A stretch of 64,000 nt of DNA from a virus: positions 40,758 to 104,757 of IMG/VR virus record IMGVR_UViG_3300010354_000053; one strand, 5' to 3'. The notes beneath the pieces were generated by a model, which did not search any database, was not told the DNA's origin, and saw nothing but the letters and a program-made list of their open reading frames with translations. Below are positions 1 through 6,980 of this stretch, one piece after another. Position 1 is the first letter of the stretch. Each line of letters starts with the position of its first letter. A program made the position numbers and the translations under genes.

Positions 1-91
1 GAATATCTGGTGCCGGTCGTCGGCCATAACCGATTGCATAGCCACCGACTAAACACAAAACTGCTGCAACGATATATTTTTTTTCAAACAT
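1..91 (-). CDS. Partial small membrane-anchored protein (spanin-like candidate), runs off left edge
   Basis: The reading frame begins with ATG at 91-89 and stays open to the window edge, giving the first 30 residues. The start overlaps the end of the endolysin gene by 8 nt, the usual coupling within lysis cassettes. After a short MFEKK start there is one hydrophobic segment (about residues 6-22, YIVAAVLCLVGGYAIGYG) followed by RRPAP, which looks like a signal anchor. Position directly downstream of endolysin and a putative holin, plus the N-terminal anchor, suggests an inner-membrane spanin or another lysis accessory protein. This is inference; the body of the protein is outside the window. 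Confidence 0.5.
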   Translation of the reverse strand, partial: MFEKKYIVAAVLCLVGGYAIGYGRRPAPDI

Positions 92-530
92 ACGGGTTCT
101 TCTTTTGTAGATCTTTCCATGTTAGATTTTGAGGATTATATTCAAAATGGGCGGTTTCTTTAAATTTCTTCCAATTACCAGCCCACCTTAGACCCTTTGA
201 TTCAAGTATAGGCTTTACAAGACTCCAAACTTTACGATAAAGCTTTTCATCCCAAATAATCGCCCCCTTTTTGTCAACAAAATGAAAATCGCCGGCTAAA
301 CGATAATTGTGCGTAGACTGACCGCCTTTTGCATTTGTAACAATTTTTCCTGGCTCGGTTCGACCTAGTGCATAAAGCTTGTCTTGATCTTCAGGCGCTC
401 TATAGCCAGAATGACACTGCATGTTTAGCCCATTAGCATATGCAGTTTCTAGCATTCGAGACATAACTTCTTGGGCGGGCGGAATCAACTCAGCTAGAAG
501 TTTTTTTGTTCTTTTGTCCATTTCCAGCAT
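84..530 (-). CDS. Endolysin, M15/VanY-type L,D- or D,D-peptidase (L-alanyl-D-glutamate peptidase-like)
   Basis: 148 aa. It should cut the peptide part of peptidoglycan at the end of infection. The zinc site of the M15 family is visible: STHNYRLAGD (H74, D81) and ETAHFE (H128), with the preceding HSGYRAPEDQ segment typical of these enzymes. There is no signal peptide, so release needs a holin. ATG at 530 is chosen over the upstream TTG at 536 because a GAGG lies 9 nt before it and only 3 nt before the TTG. The gene overlaps the small membrane protein upstream and the possible spanin downstream. Family assignment is firm; the exact bond cut is not. Confidence 0.88.
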   Translation of the reverse strand: MLEMDKRTKKLLAELIPPAQEVMSRMLETAYANGLNMQCHSGYRAPEDQDKLYALGRTEPGKIVTNAKGGQSTHNYRLAGDFHFVDKKGAIIWDEKLYRKVWSLVKPILESKGLRWAGNWKKFKETAHFEYNPQNLTWKDLQKKNPYV

Positions 531-729
531 ACTCAATATCCTCTTTCTGGTTCATGCGAGGTTCTTTGTATGCTTTTTCTACACCATTCACAGCAGCCAA
601 TGCAATGGCTACAGACGCAATCGAGTTTGCAACATCCACATCATTAACAAATCCTAGAATTGCTAAAATTGTGATTGTATAAAACGCAATTGCAGTCCGC
701 CTGCAACCATTAAATGGTGTTAATAACAT
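490..729 (-). CDS. Small membrane protein, putative holin
   Basis: 79 aa with two hydrophobic stretches (about residues 12-27 and 33-50) and a charged, lysine-rich tail (QKNKKTSS), the profile of a small phage holin. Its start overlaps the stop codon of the upstream gene by one base (TAATG) and its end overlaps the endolysin gene by about 40 nt, so the two would be co-translated. A holin would permeabilise the inner membrane and let the signal-less M15 enzyme out. There is no sequence motif that proves the function; the call rests on membrane segments and position. A second candidate holin-like gene is at 58412-58744. Confidence 0.5.
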   Translation of the reverse strand: MLLTPFNGCRRTAIAFYTITILAILGFVNDVDVANSIASVAIALAAVNGVEKAYKEPRMNQKEDIEYAGNGQKNKKTSS

Positions 730-1226
730 TACTTATATTTCTTCTTTAATAAAGAATGAGCCTTTTTAAGAGCTTCTGCACTTCCAAACCCTTGTTTTTT
801 AACTGGTTTGTCGTTTACAGATTTTTCTTCGCCCATTCTTTCAGAATAATCACCTATCACATCAGACTCTGGAATTTCTCCGGCGACGGCGCCTTCTTTT
901 GGTTTTTTTGGCAAAGCTGGATTTTTTGTTTGCTCTGCAGATTTTTCCATATCTTCTGTTTTTGCCATTGCAGTTTGTGATGACGTTTGCACCAAGGCGG
1001 GATTAGGTTCCATGCCTGGCATTGAACCGCCGGCTGGCATAGCCTGTTTTTGTAATTCTGTAGCTTTTTCCATACGTAGTTTATTAAAAACCTGAGCACG
1101 ATCTTCAGCATCAACTTTTGGGATAACTTCATTAACTTTAGCAGGGCCTTTAATTTCTTCTACCGCTTGATCAACCGACAATCCTTTGCACATTTTGTGC
1201 ATTTTTTTAAGATGTTGAACGCTCAT
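729..1226 (-). CDS. Unknown protein, lysine-rich, disordered middle
   Basis: 165 aa. The N-terminus (MSVQHLKKMHKMCKGLSVDQ) is helical, the middle is low-complexity with many P, K, E and M residues, and the C-terminus is basic (KKAHSLLKKKYK). ATG at 1226 is preferred because GGAG sits 7 nt upstream; the longer reading from 1271 has no such site. First gene of the lysis string, ending one base into the putative holin. No family recognised; the low complexity suggests a flexible virion or DNA-associated protein, but that is a guess. Confidence 0.6.
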   Translation of the reverse strand: MSVQHLKKMHKMCKGLSVDQAVEEIKGPAKVNEVIPKVDAEDRAQVFNKLRMEKATELQKQAMPAGGSMPGMEPNPALVQTSSQTAMAKTEDMEKSAEQTKNPALPKKPKEGAVAGEIPESDVIGDYSERMGEEKSVNDKPVKKQGFGSAEALKKAHSLLKKKYK

Positions 1227-1321
1227 TTTTTTCTCCAAAAAAACCTTGACTTTTAATGAAATTAATGCCATTGTCTTATATTAGCAAATCGCTAGTATAA
1301 ATTATACACTTGGAGTCGCCT

Positions 1322-2245
1322 ATGGCAATTGATTTAAGCAAAATGACGTTTGGCGCTGAACTAGAACTTGGCGATGTTGATACAAAAATTATTCTGCCGC
1401 TAGGTAATAGATGGTGTGATAAAGATGGATCTATTTGTAATTCCAATGGAACTGCAAACGATCCGAAAAAAGTTTTTAATCGGTATGGTGGTGAGATTCA
1501 AATGAAGCCTGAAAACTCTCCGGAAGAGTTGCTTCGAGCCACTAAAGAAATCTACGACCTTCTGCCTAAAAAACACTTTAACTTTACCACTAATTTGCAT
1601 GTTCATATTCGTATTCCCGGACTTAAGGATGACTTAGAGGCCCTAAAGAAAATTGCTGCGTATCTTCGTAAATATGACGAAGAAATTTATGAACTTATAG
1701 ACCCAAATCCATTCCCAGAACGACAACTTAAATTTTCCAATCCTGACTTTTACAACGGCGCAGTCTCGAGATGGCGTCGTCGTAATAAGTCACATAGGTA
1801 TCGGGTGACAGAAAAAGTTCATAAATTAATGATGAACGCAAAATCACCACGCGAGTTCTACGAGGCTCACGCCCCTAAAAATCGTTTTGGACAACCAATG
1901 TGGCATGTTGTGGTCAGAGCCGGTGTGAATCTCAAACAAGTATTTGAAGATACTGAAACTATTGAGTTTCGGCATTTTACAATGTCACCAGATCTAAATA
2001 AGATGTTGTCGGCATATAAGTGGCCTAGGCTTCTTATGGAAGCAATTTTTGTCACGGGGCACACACCGAAGCAGATTTTAGAAAACAATCCAGACTTGGT
2101 ATTCCAAAATTTTCATCCGTATGATCACGAACTAGATAAAATCTTTAGGCAAACCAATGTTTACCATAACAAACGTTCCGAAGTGCGGGAAAACTATAAA
2201 CGTTTAATTGAGCAGGGCCTAGTTGACGAACAGACTCTTTATTGA
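1322..2245 (+). CDS. Amidoligase-family enzyme (glutamine-synthetase-like fold)
   Basis: 307 aa. Looks like the amidoligase_2 family: an opening FGAELELGD motif (Glu pair for metal/ATP), then GGEIQMKPE, NLHVHIRIPG and IEFRHF, in the order known for these enzymes. The family is predicted to join carboxyl and amino groups using ATP, making peptide-like tags on proteins, cell wall or small molecules. The start ATG at 1322 has GGAG 6 nt upstream; a TTG at 1310 would place that GGAG inside the gene. It is followed after 7 nt by a phosphatase gene. A -10-like GTATAA (1295-1300) lies just upstream, in the divergent gap with the lysis string. In this phage it might add amino acids to the hypermodified base or to a protein; neither is shown. 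Confidence 0.72.
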   Translation: MAIDLSKMTFGAELELGDVDTKIILPLGNRWCDKDGSICNSNGTANDPKKVFNRYGGEIQMKPENSPEELLRATKEIYDLLPKKHFNFTTNLHVHIRIPGLKDDLEALKKIAAYLRKYDEEIYELIDPNPFPERQLKFSNPDFYNGAVSRWRRRNKSHRYRVTEKVHKLMMNAKSPREFYEAHAPKNRFGQPMWHVVVRAGVNLKQVFEDTETIEFRHFTMSPDLNKMLSAYKWPRLLMEAIFVTGHTPKQILENNPDLVFQNFHPYDHELDKIFRQTNVYHNKRSEVRENYKRLIEQGLVDEQTLY

Positions 2246-2252
2246 GGATTGC

Positions 2253-2705
2253 ATGAAAGTTTTATTTATTTGTACGGGTAACAAGTTTCGTAGTCCAACT
2301 GCGGAACATATTATGAAATGCCTAGCCCCGCATTTAGAAGTTAAATCGGCTGGAACAGCGGAAGGCGCTCATAAAAACTATTTAATGGCCAAAAAAATGC
2401 GTCGTTGTTTAATTGAATTAGGTTATCCTGAGCCCGCAATACGTTCTCAGCATCTGACGGCGGAATTAATGGAGTGGGCAGATATTGTTTTATATATGGC
2501 CCCTACACATTTCAACTATATGTACAAAAATCATGTCCAATTTATACATAAATGCAGGCCGCTCTACACCGTCCTGCCAGACCTTGATTTAAAACGAATT
2601 GAAGACCCTGCTTTTATTAAAAAGCATGAAGATGTTATGGAAGTAACTAAAATTATTGAAGATTCGATTAAAAAAATACTAAACGATGAAGCAAAACTAA
2701 TTTAA
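2253..2705 (+). CDS. Low-molecular-weight protein tyrosine phosphatase-like enzyme
   Basis: 150 aa. The N-terminal FICTGNKFRSPTAE is the LMW-PTP signature loop C-x5-R with the nucleophilic cysteine and phosphate-binding arginine; the second cysteine common in the family (CTGNxCRS) is F here. An acidic DP pair near residues 119-120 (IEDPAF) is a candidate for the general acid. ATG at 2253 is chosen because GAGG (2244-2247) precedes it; the upstream in-frame start lies inside the amidoligase. The two genes form a short + operon. It might remove phosphate from host phosphotyrosine proteins or from a product of the partner amidoligase. The 3' end overlaps the oppositely oriented neighbour by 4 nt. 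Confidence 0.75.
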   Translation: MKVLFICTGNKFRSPTAEHIMKCLAPHLEVKSAGTAEGAHKNYLMAKKMRRCLIELGYPEPAIRSQHLTAELMEWADIVLYMAPTHFNYMYKNHVQFIHKCRPLYTVLPDLDLKRIEDPAFIKKHEDVMEVTKIIEDSIKKILNDEAKLI

Positions 2706-2896
2706 ACTTCGGAATTACCGATCTTATTCTTTTGACGAGAACCTGTTGGAATAGATGTACCCGGAAGTTTAGGAGCTTCTGGCATTTTTATTTCTGAAGT
2801 TTTAACTGTAGTTTTTTTAGAAGTAGAAGATACAGAACCGTCAAGAATTTTGTACATTCTGTCTTGTACAGTTTCTGCAGGTGTGGATTTAGTCAT
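2702..2896 (-). CDS. Unknown small protein
   Basis: 64 aa from ATG at 2896, which overlaps the stop of the deaminase gene (ATGACTAA junction). A TTG at 2935 with a better spaced GAGG would add 13 residues, so the start is uncertain. The protein is rich in K, T, P and S with no recognisable domain. Last gene of the long minus-strand string. Confidence 0.5.
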   Translation of the reverse strand: MTKSTPAETVQDRMYKILDGSVSSTSKKTTVKTSEIKMPEAPKLPGTSIPTGSRQKNKIGNSEV

Positions 2897-3425
2897 TTTC
2901 TTGCACAGTTCGACTATTTCTAACAGTTTGTTCAAGTTCGGCCTCTGTTACAATCCAAGGTGGTACGCAAACCATTTTATGCTCTATTTTACCATATTGG
3001 ATATTAGATAAAAAAGGCTTCATGAGTTCTTGTTCATCTTGATGGCGATTTTCTTTAATATAACCAATGTTATCGATATTTTTATCCAGTAATTTAGACA
3101 TACAAGCCATACAAGGCTGAACACTCACAATAAATTGGTATTTATGGATATTGATTGTTTGAATCATCTTTTCCAGAAGATCTGTCTCCGCATGGCGAAT
3201 TAAGAATTTTTTAGCAGGATTTTTATCAATATTTAACTCGGCAAGAGCTTTTGAATTTTTTTCAAAAGCAGAAATTATCTTGTTAACGCCATAAGCAATA
3301 ACAGAATTTGTGGATGTATCTACAGCAATTGCGACTACCTGAACTAGAGGATCACTACTTCGTTTTTTAAGAACGTCAAATAGGATCTCGGTACTAACTA
3401 CAGGGAAGGAGCCGTAGACAAACAT
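2889..3425 (-). CDS. dCMP/cytidine deaminase-family zinc enzyme
   Basis: 178 aa. The zinc and proton-shuttle signature of the deaminase fold is clear: RHAETD (H78, E80) and QPCMACM (C105, C108). The likely reaction is dCMP to dUMP, the precursor from which 5-hydroxymethyl-dUMP or dTMP is made. The N-terminal third is less typical of phage dCMP deaminases, so another cytosine or nucleotide substrate is possible. ATG at 3425 has AAGGAA 7 nt upstream and lies 28 nt inside the kinase gene. Its placement at the end of the predicted thymidine-modification block supports a role in supplying dUMP for modified thymidine synthesis. Confidence 0.75.
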   Translation of the reverse strand: MFVYGSFPVVSTEILFDVLKKRSSDPLVQVVAIAVDTSTNSVIAYGVNKIISAFEKNSKALAELNIDKNPAKKFLIRHAETDLLEKMIQTINIHKYQFIVSVQPCMACMSKLLDKNIDNIGYIKENRHQDEQELMKPFLSNIQYGKIEHKMVCVPPWIVTEAELEQTVRNSRTVQEND

Positions 3426-4036
3426 TCTTTAATTCCTTGTTGTAGTTTTTGTACTACTTGTTCGGGTGAATCTTCAAAATCTACTTTTACGAGAGTAACA
3501 GGAGCGCGACATAAATCCAAGAAATAACCTACGCACATCTTTGCCCTATCCATAAACACTTGAACATTATTGAATGTCAAGTCAGGAAGTCTTTCTTCAA
3601 CAATACCAGCATTTTTTCTTCGCAAAGAAAGACGTTCTCTAATCTTTTCTACAGTAAAATCGTAGTGTACAACAACGACTTTAATGTCTTCTTTATGGCG
3701 ATATTCATTAACCATTTCTACCCAACGAGACGTAGACATAACGCCATCGATAATAACTGTATCTGACAGCTCGAGAGCATCAAAGAAACCTGTTCTAACT
3801 AGCGATGGTGTAGTTATGGAATCTGTGCCAGAATTTTTATTACCAACCAAAACACAATTATCATATTGAACAATACTATATTTCTGCTCAATTGTAGCTC
3901 CCCTGTTGGGCATACGTTTTTTAATAAATTTACCCATTTTAGAAATTTCTTTGCCATCTCCTTGGCAAAAAGTATTTCTGGTGGTGGTTTTGCCGGTTGC
4001 ACCTGCGCCCATTAGAAAAATTGCTACTTTAGTCAT
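3398..4036 (-). CDS. P-loop kinase, probable 5-hydroxymethyl-dU DNA kinase
   Basis: 212 aa. Walker A is LMGAGATGKTTT (about residues 9-19). A following SGTDS (69-73) and an IIDGV strand (95-99) match what I recall of the HMUDK kinases, which phosphorylate 5-hydroxymethyl-dU in DNA to the pyrophosphate that is later displaced by an amino acid. ATG at 4036 is preferred over 4114: GAGGG is well placed and the start overlaps the upstream stop as ATGACTAA. It lies two genes downstream of the pyrophosphorylase-like gene in the same overlapping string. A general polynucleotide or nucleoside-monophosphate kinase is the main alternative. Confidence 0.65.
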   Translation of the reverse strand: MTKVAIFLMGAGATGKTTTRNTFCQGDGKEISKMGKFIKKRMPNRGATIEQKYSIVQYDNCVLVGNKNSGTDSITTPSLVRTGFFDALELSDTVIIDGVMSTSRWVEMVNEYRHKEDIKVVVVHYDFTVEKIRERLSLRRKNAGIVEERLPDLTFNNVQVFMDRAKMCVGYFLDLCRAPVTLVKVDFEDSPEQVVQKLQQGIKECLSTAPSL

Positions 4037-4403
4037 GAAAGCCCTCAATATACTCTTGATTTGTTTTATGGCATTTAAAACAAATTCTGTTTCCGTTTGG
4101 TGAAAAGAAAACATTGTTGCATTTTAAACAATTTCTATTTTTTGCAATGGCAGAACCGTGTTCTGAAAAAAACTTCTCGTCCGCTTTTCGTAGTTCTTCC
4201 ATAAGCTGTTTGTGTCGCTCTTTACGTCTATTTGACGTTCGCTCTTTATTCTTTTTTATTTTTTCTGTTAAATCAATCCAGTTTAAATTATGTTGAATAA
4301 CATAATTTTGCATGAATGATTCATGATTATCAATGGATGGTACTGGAATATTGAGAGTTTTGCAAAACATTTTTAATGTAATTTTAGTTTCATTAACAAT
4401 CAT
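4029..4403 (-). CDS. Small protein with C-terminal zinc ribbon
   Basis: 124 aa. A basic, helical middle (KKNKERTSNRRKERHKQ) precedes a four-cysteine zinc ribbon, CLKCNNVFFSPNGNRICFKC, at the C-terminus. Such ribbons bind nucleic acid or hold protein contacts. An AAGGG lies 7 nt before the ATG. It sits between the pyrophosphorylase-like gene and the kinase, overlapping the kinase start, so it could be a DNA-binding partner of the modification enzymes; this is inferred from position only. Confidence 0.65.
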   Translation of the reverse strand: MIVNETKITLKMFCKTLNIPVPSIDNHESFMQNYVIQHNLNWIDLTEKIKKNKERTSNRRKERHKQLMEELRKADEKFFSEHGSAIAKNRNCLKCNNVFFSPNGNRICFKCHKTNQEYIEGFHD

Positions 4404-4413
4404 TACTCTGCCC

Positions 4414-4743
4414 TTATTCTAATTCAGCACCCATGTCTACGATACCTTCTTTCTGCAACAACGAAAGGGCTAACACTCGTTTAGAATCTGCAAAATTTCT
4501 TGTTTCATTGAAGGCACTGCGAAAAGTTTGCAGAACTTCTTGAGCAGCTTTAAATTCCGAATTAGCTTCCATTTCTTTCTTTGCCTTCAAAACATGCGCA
4601 TTCTGTTCTGCAATGATCTGTTTTAGTTTATCGACGTTATAAGTTTTTAGCATTTGCAATTCATCGTAAGAATAATTCTTTACAAACGCTTTTTCAATAT
4701 CACTCAGATGGCTGTACTTATTTGACTTACTCTTCTTTCTCAT
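4414..4743 (-). CDS. Unknown helical protein within the modification block
   Basis: 109 aa, charged and predicted almost wholly alpha-helical, with a basic start (MRKKSKSNKYS) and coiled-coil-like middle. The start codon overlaps the stop of the upstream gene as ATGA, so translation is coupled to it. No family recognised. It may be a subunit or accessory factor of the adjacent enzymes. Confidence 0.6.
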   Translation of the reverse strand: MRKKSKSNKYSHLSDIEKAFVKNYSYDELQMLKTYNVDKLKQIIAEQNAHVLKAKKEMEANSEFKAAQEVLQTFRSAFNETRNFADSKRVLALSLLQKEGIVDMGAELE

Positions 4744-5603
4744 TTAACATCCTCCACAAAAAGTAATTGTTTCGTTTTAATGTATGCAGTTTTTTCTTTT
4801 ACTGAAAAATGGTGTTGTAAAAACTTATGATCAAATTCACATTCATCTATTAAATTCCAAAATACGTTATCTGAATACAATTCTGGTTTTTTAAGAACTA
4901 AAAATTCATTAATGTCATGTCCAACTACATAACTCCCCTTGTGCAGTATTTTAGGCACTTTACACAAACAGCTTTCTACTTGACCAATCGGCGCGTTCCA
5001 AATTTTTGATAAATTCCAACCCAAAGCTTCCCATTCTGGGATTATGTCTTTAGTAAATTTTTGATTAATACCATATAGGTAACGAAGTCCAAATACTGGT
5101 CCAGTATTTTTGTTAGGATCAGAGCTTTCGATTCCTAACCCATTAATACGAAAGCTTTTATATCCAAGCGTTTGATCCATGAGTTCACAAGTTTTATAGC
5201 AGGCCCAATCACCAAAATATGGAATAGTCTTGAATAACTCTCTTCCGCTGTTAAAATCTAACTGCTCTGTTTTAAGCGTTGATTCAACTGTTAACCATCT
5301 ATCAAAAGCTTTTTCAAAATTTTCAGTTCGTCGCACTTGTGGTGTTCGACCACGTTCCATTCCAAACTTACTGATTTTTTCAAACATCTGAATGGGTGTT
5401 TTACCTTCAGCAATTCCCCGCATGAATAAAACCATGCTTTCGATAGAATAGTAATATACGTACATGAAAATTGCGGTTTCGGGGTCAAATTTTTCGTGAT
5501 TAATAATTGATTTTAGAAAAGGATAAACAGGGTCAACATCTTGTGTGCGAATTAAAGCTAAGCTAGCCTTCTCGAAATCAGAAAAGTTAAATAGATGTTG
5601 CAT
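4740..5603 (-). CDS. Alpha-glutamyl/putrescinyl thymine pyrophosphorylase-like protein (DNA base hypermodification)
   Basis: 287 aa, all-helical. PYFGDWACYK (128-137) followed by a conserved helical stretch, and QVESCLCK (208-215) with GHD (228-230) toward the C-terminus, resemble my recollection of the helix-hairpin-helix-like aGPT-pyrophosphorylases. These replace pyrophosphate on activated 5-hmdU in DNA with an amino acid or amine. The ATG at 5603 has an AGAG about 10 nt upstream and overlaps the flavoprotein gene by 17 nt; the longer reading from 5654 has poorer support. The flavoprotein gene overlaps upstream and the kinase follows two genes later, which strengthens the call. Certainty is moderate because the family is divergent. 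Confidence 0.6.
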   Translation of the reverse strand: MQHLFNFSDFEKASLALIRTQDVDPVYPFLKSIINHEKFDPETAIFMYVYYYSIESMVLFMRGIAEGKTPIQMFEKISKFGMERGRTPQVRRTENFEKAFDRWLTVESTLKTEQLDFNSGRELFKTIPYFGDWACYKTCELMDQTLGYKSFRINGLGIESSDPNKNTGPVFGLRYLYGINQKFTKDIIPEWEALGWNLSKIWNAPIGQVESCLCKVPKILHKGSYVVGHDINEFLVLKKPELYSDNVFWNLIDECEFDHKFLQHHFSVKEKTAYIKTKQLLFVEDVK

Positions 5604-6492
5604 ATAAATACTCTTGAACGCCGTCAGCAAGTTCTTTAATGTATGTTGGAGCATGGCGTAAGCCGTTTGCAGATTTTGGAGTTACATACATACAATTACC
5701 TTCTTGAATAAACGCATGTAAATAGTCTTCCATATAAGCTGGCCTCCAGCCTGTTTTTGGCTCTCCCGTTATTTCAATACTTACCTGGCCATTGGTTACT
5801 TTAGAAATATGCTCAATAATTTTTTGAATTTTATCTTTAATTTCTAAATCTTTTTGTTCTTTTTGATAAATAAAATGAGTACCAAGATAATAGGCATCGG
5901 TAGTGGGTTTTGGATATAGATACGCATTAATAAAACGACCTTCTTTTGCATTTAAACAAAATCTTGGATAACGATCAAATACTTCTCCGCTTGGCTTGCA
6001 CTCTACCGACCATCCCCAACGATAATCGGTAGGTTTATATTTATGAAAACCATTAGCGTGAATAATAAGGCGATTTGTTGGAGTTTTATTTATGCGAGAA
6101 GAAAAGAAAAAATCTTGGGTAAACTGCACAAACGCTTGTACATTAACATGCATTGATTGTTTGTTTAAAACTTTAATATTACCTATAGTTTGCACGTACC
6201 TGAGTTCTTTAGAATTATTATGATGCGGAATGCTTTTTTGGGTATATCCGTAAGGGACAGCTTCTGAAAAAAGAATAATTGGTCTGCGGTCTGTTTGGCT
6301 GAACGATTGTAGCCAAAGGTTATAATTAATTGCATCTAGCTCTTCACCTGATGGGTAAATACACCCAGTACTTGCCTTCCATGCACCGGGTGAATCGTCG
6401 TCTTCCCACGAAAACATAATTTTTCTACTAGTAAGCTCCCAAGCAAGAAGTGAACCAATCAATCCAAAGCCTTTAATATGTACTGTAGACAT
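5587..6492 (-). CDS. FAD-dependent oxidoreductase of the glycine/D-amino-acid oxidase type
   Basis: 301 aa. The N-terminal dinucleotide-binding motif HIKGFGLIGSLLAWEL (GxGxxG at residues 8-13), the STGCIYPSGEE segment, and the C-terminal GWRPAYMED and ANGLRHAP stretches follow the order seen in DAO-type flavoproteins. In some phages with hypermodified thymidine a flavin-dependent lyase of this class acts on glycine attached to 5-hmdU and leaves 5-aminomethyl-dU. The gene overlaps the pyrophosphorylase-like gene, as expected for consecutive steps. A stand-alone amino-acid oxidase is the alternative. GGGA lies about 9 nt before the ATG. Confidence 0.7.
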   Translation of the reverse strand: MSTVHIKGFGLIGSLLAWELTSRKIMFSWEDDDSPGAWKASTGCIYPSGEELDAINYNLWLQSFSQTDRRPIILFSEAVPYGYTQKSIPHHNNSKELRYVQTIGNIKVLNKQSMHVNVQAFVQFTQDFFFSSRINKTPTNRLIIHANGFHKYKPTDYRWGWSVECKPSGEVFDRYPRFCLNAKEGRFINAYLYPKPTTDAYYLGTHFIYQKEQKDLEIKDKIQKIIEHISKVTNGQVSIEITGEPKTGWRPAYMEDYLHAFIQEGNCMYVTPKSANGLRHAPTYIKELADGVQEYLYATSI

Positions 6493-6508
6493 TTTTTAAT
6501 TCCCGATT

Positions 6509-6979
6509 TTAGTACGGACCAAATGCTCCTCCGCCTCCGCGGCGCCGCGATGGCACTGCATTCTGGCGTTGTTGTTCTTCCCACTCCCTCTGCAACTCCT
6601 CTTGTGTTGCCGTTAGTACTGGCGACGGCGTGCGTTGATTCGCCGCCGTTGTCCCGTTTCCCACAGGTTGCTGCTGTTTTGGTGTAGGAGAAGAAAGATT
6701 TTGGTTAATTCGTTGCAATACTTCCACTACAGGATTGCTAGAAATTTCTTTAAACAGAGCCGCTAGCTTTACTGCCTTTTCTTCTACTTCGGATATTGCT
6801 TTAGCCGTTTCTGGATTGTTATTTTCTAGTAATTGCTCCAGCACAATGTTTAGGCTTTTTTGAATATGCCCCCAAAGAAATTCTCCGCTAGGAAGGGTCA
6901 AAATGCCCTCTTTAAGAGCTTCATTCTCGAGAGCCGATTGAACATCGCTCAGTAATTTAATTTTTTCTTTCTTGTCCAT
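6509..6979 (-). CDS. Unknown protein with glycine/arginine C-terminal tail
   Basis: 156 aa. The N-terminal two thirds are helical; the C-terminus is low complexity, rich in Q, P and T, and ends SRRRGGGGAFGPY. ATG at 6979 has GAGGG upstream and follows the recombinase stop codon directly. Gene order (SSB, UvsX, this gene) and the basic tail suggest a recombination mediator or other nucleic-acid partner, but no motif confirms it. Confidence 0.6.
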   Translation of the reverse strand: MDKKEKIKLLSDVQSALENEALKEGILTLPSGEFLWGHIQKSLNIVLEQLLENNNPETAKAISEVEEKAVKLAALFKEISSNPVVEVLQRINQNLSSPTPKQQQPVGNGTTAANQRTPSPVLTATQEELQREWEEQQRQNAVPSRRRGGGGAFGPY

Positions 6980-6980
6980 A

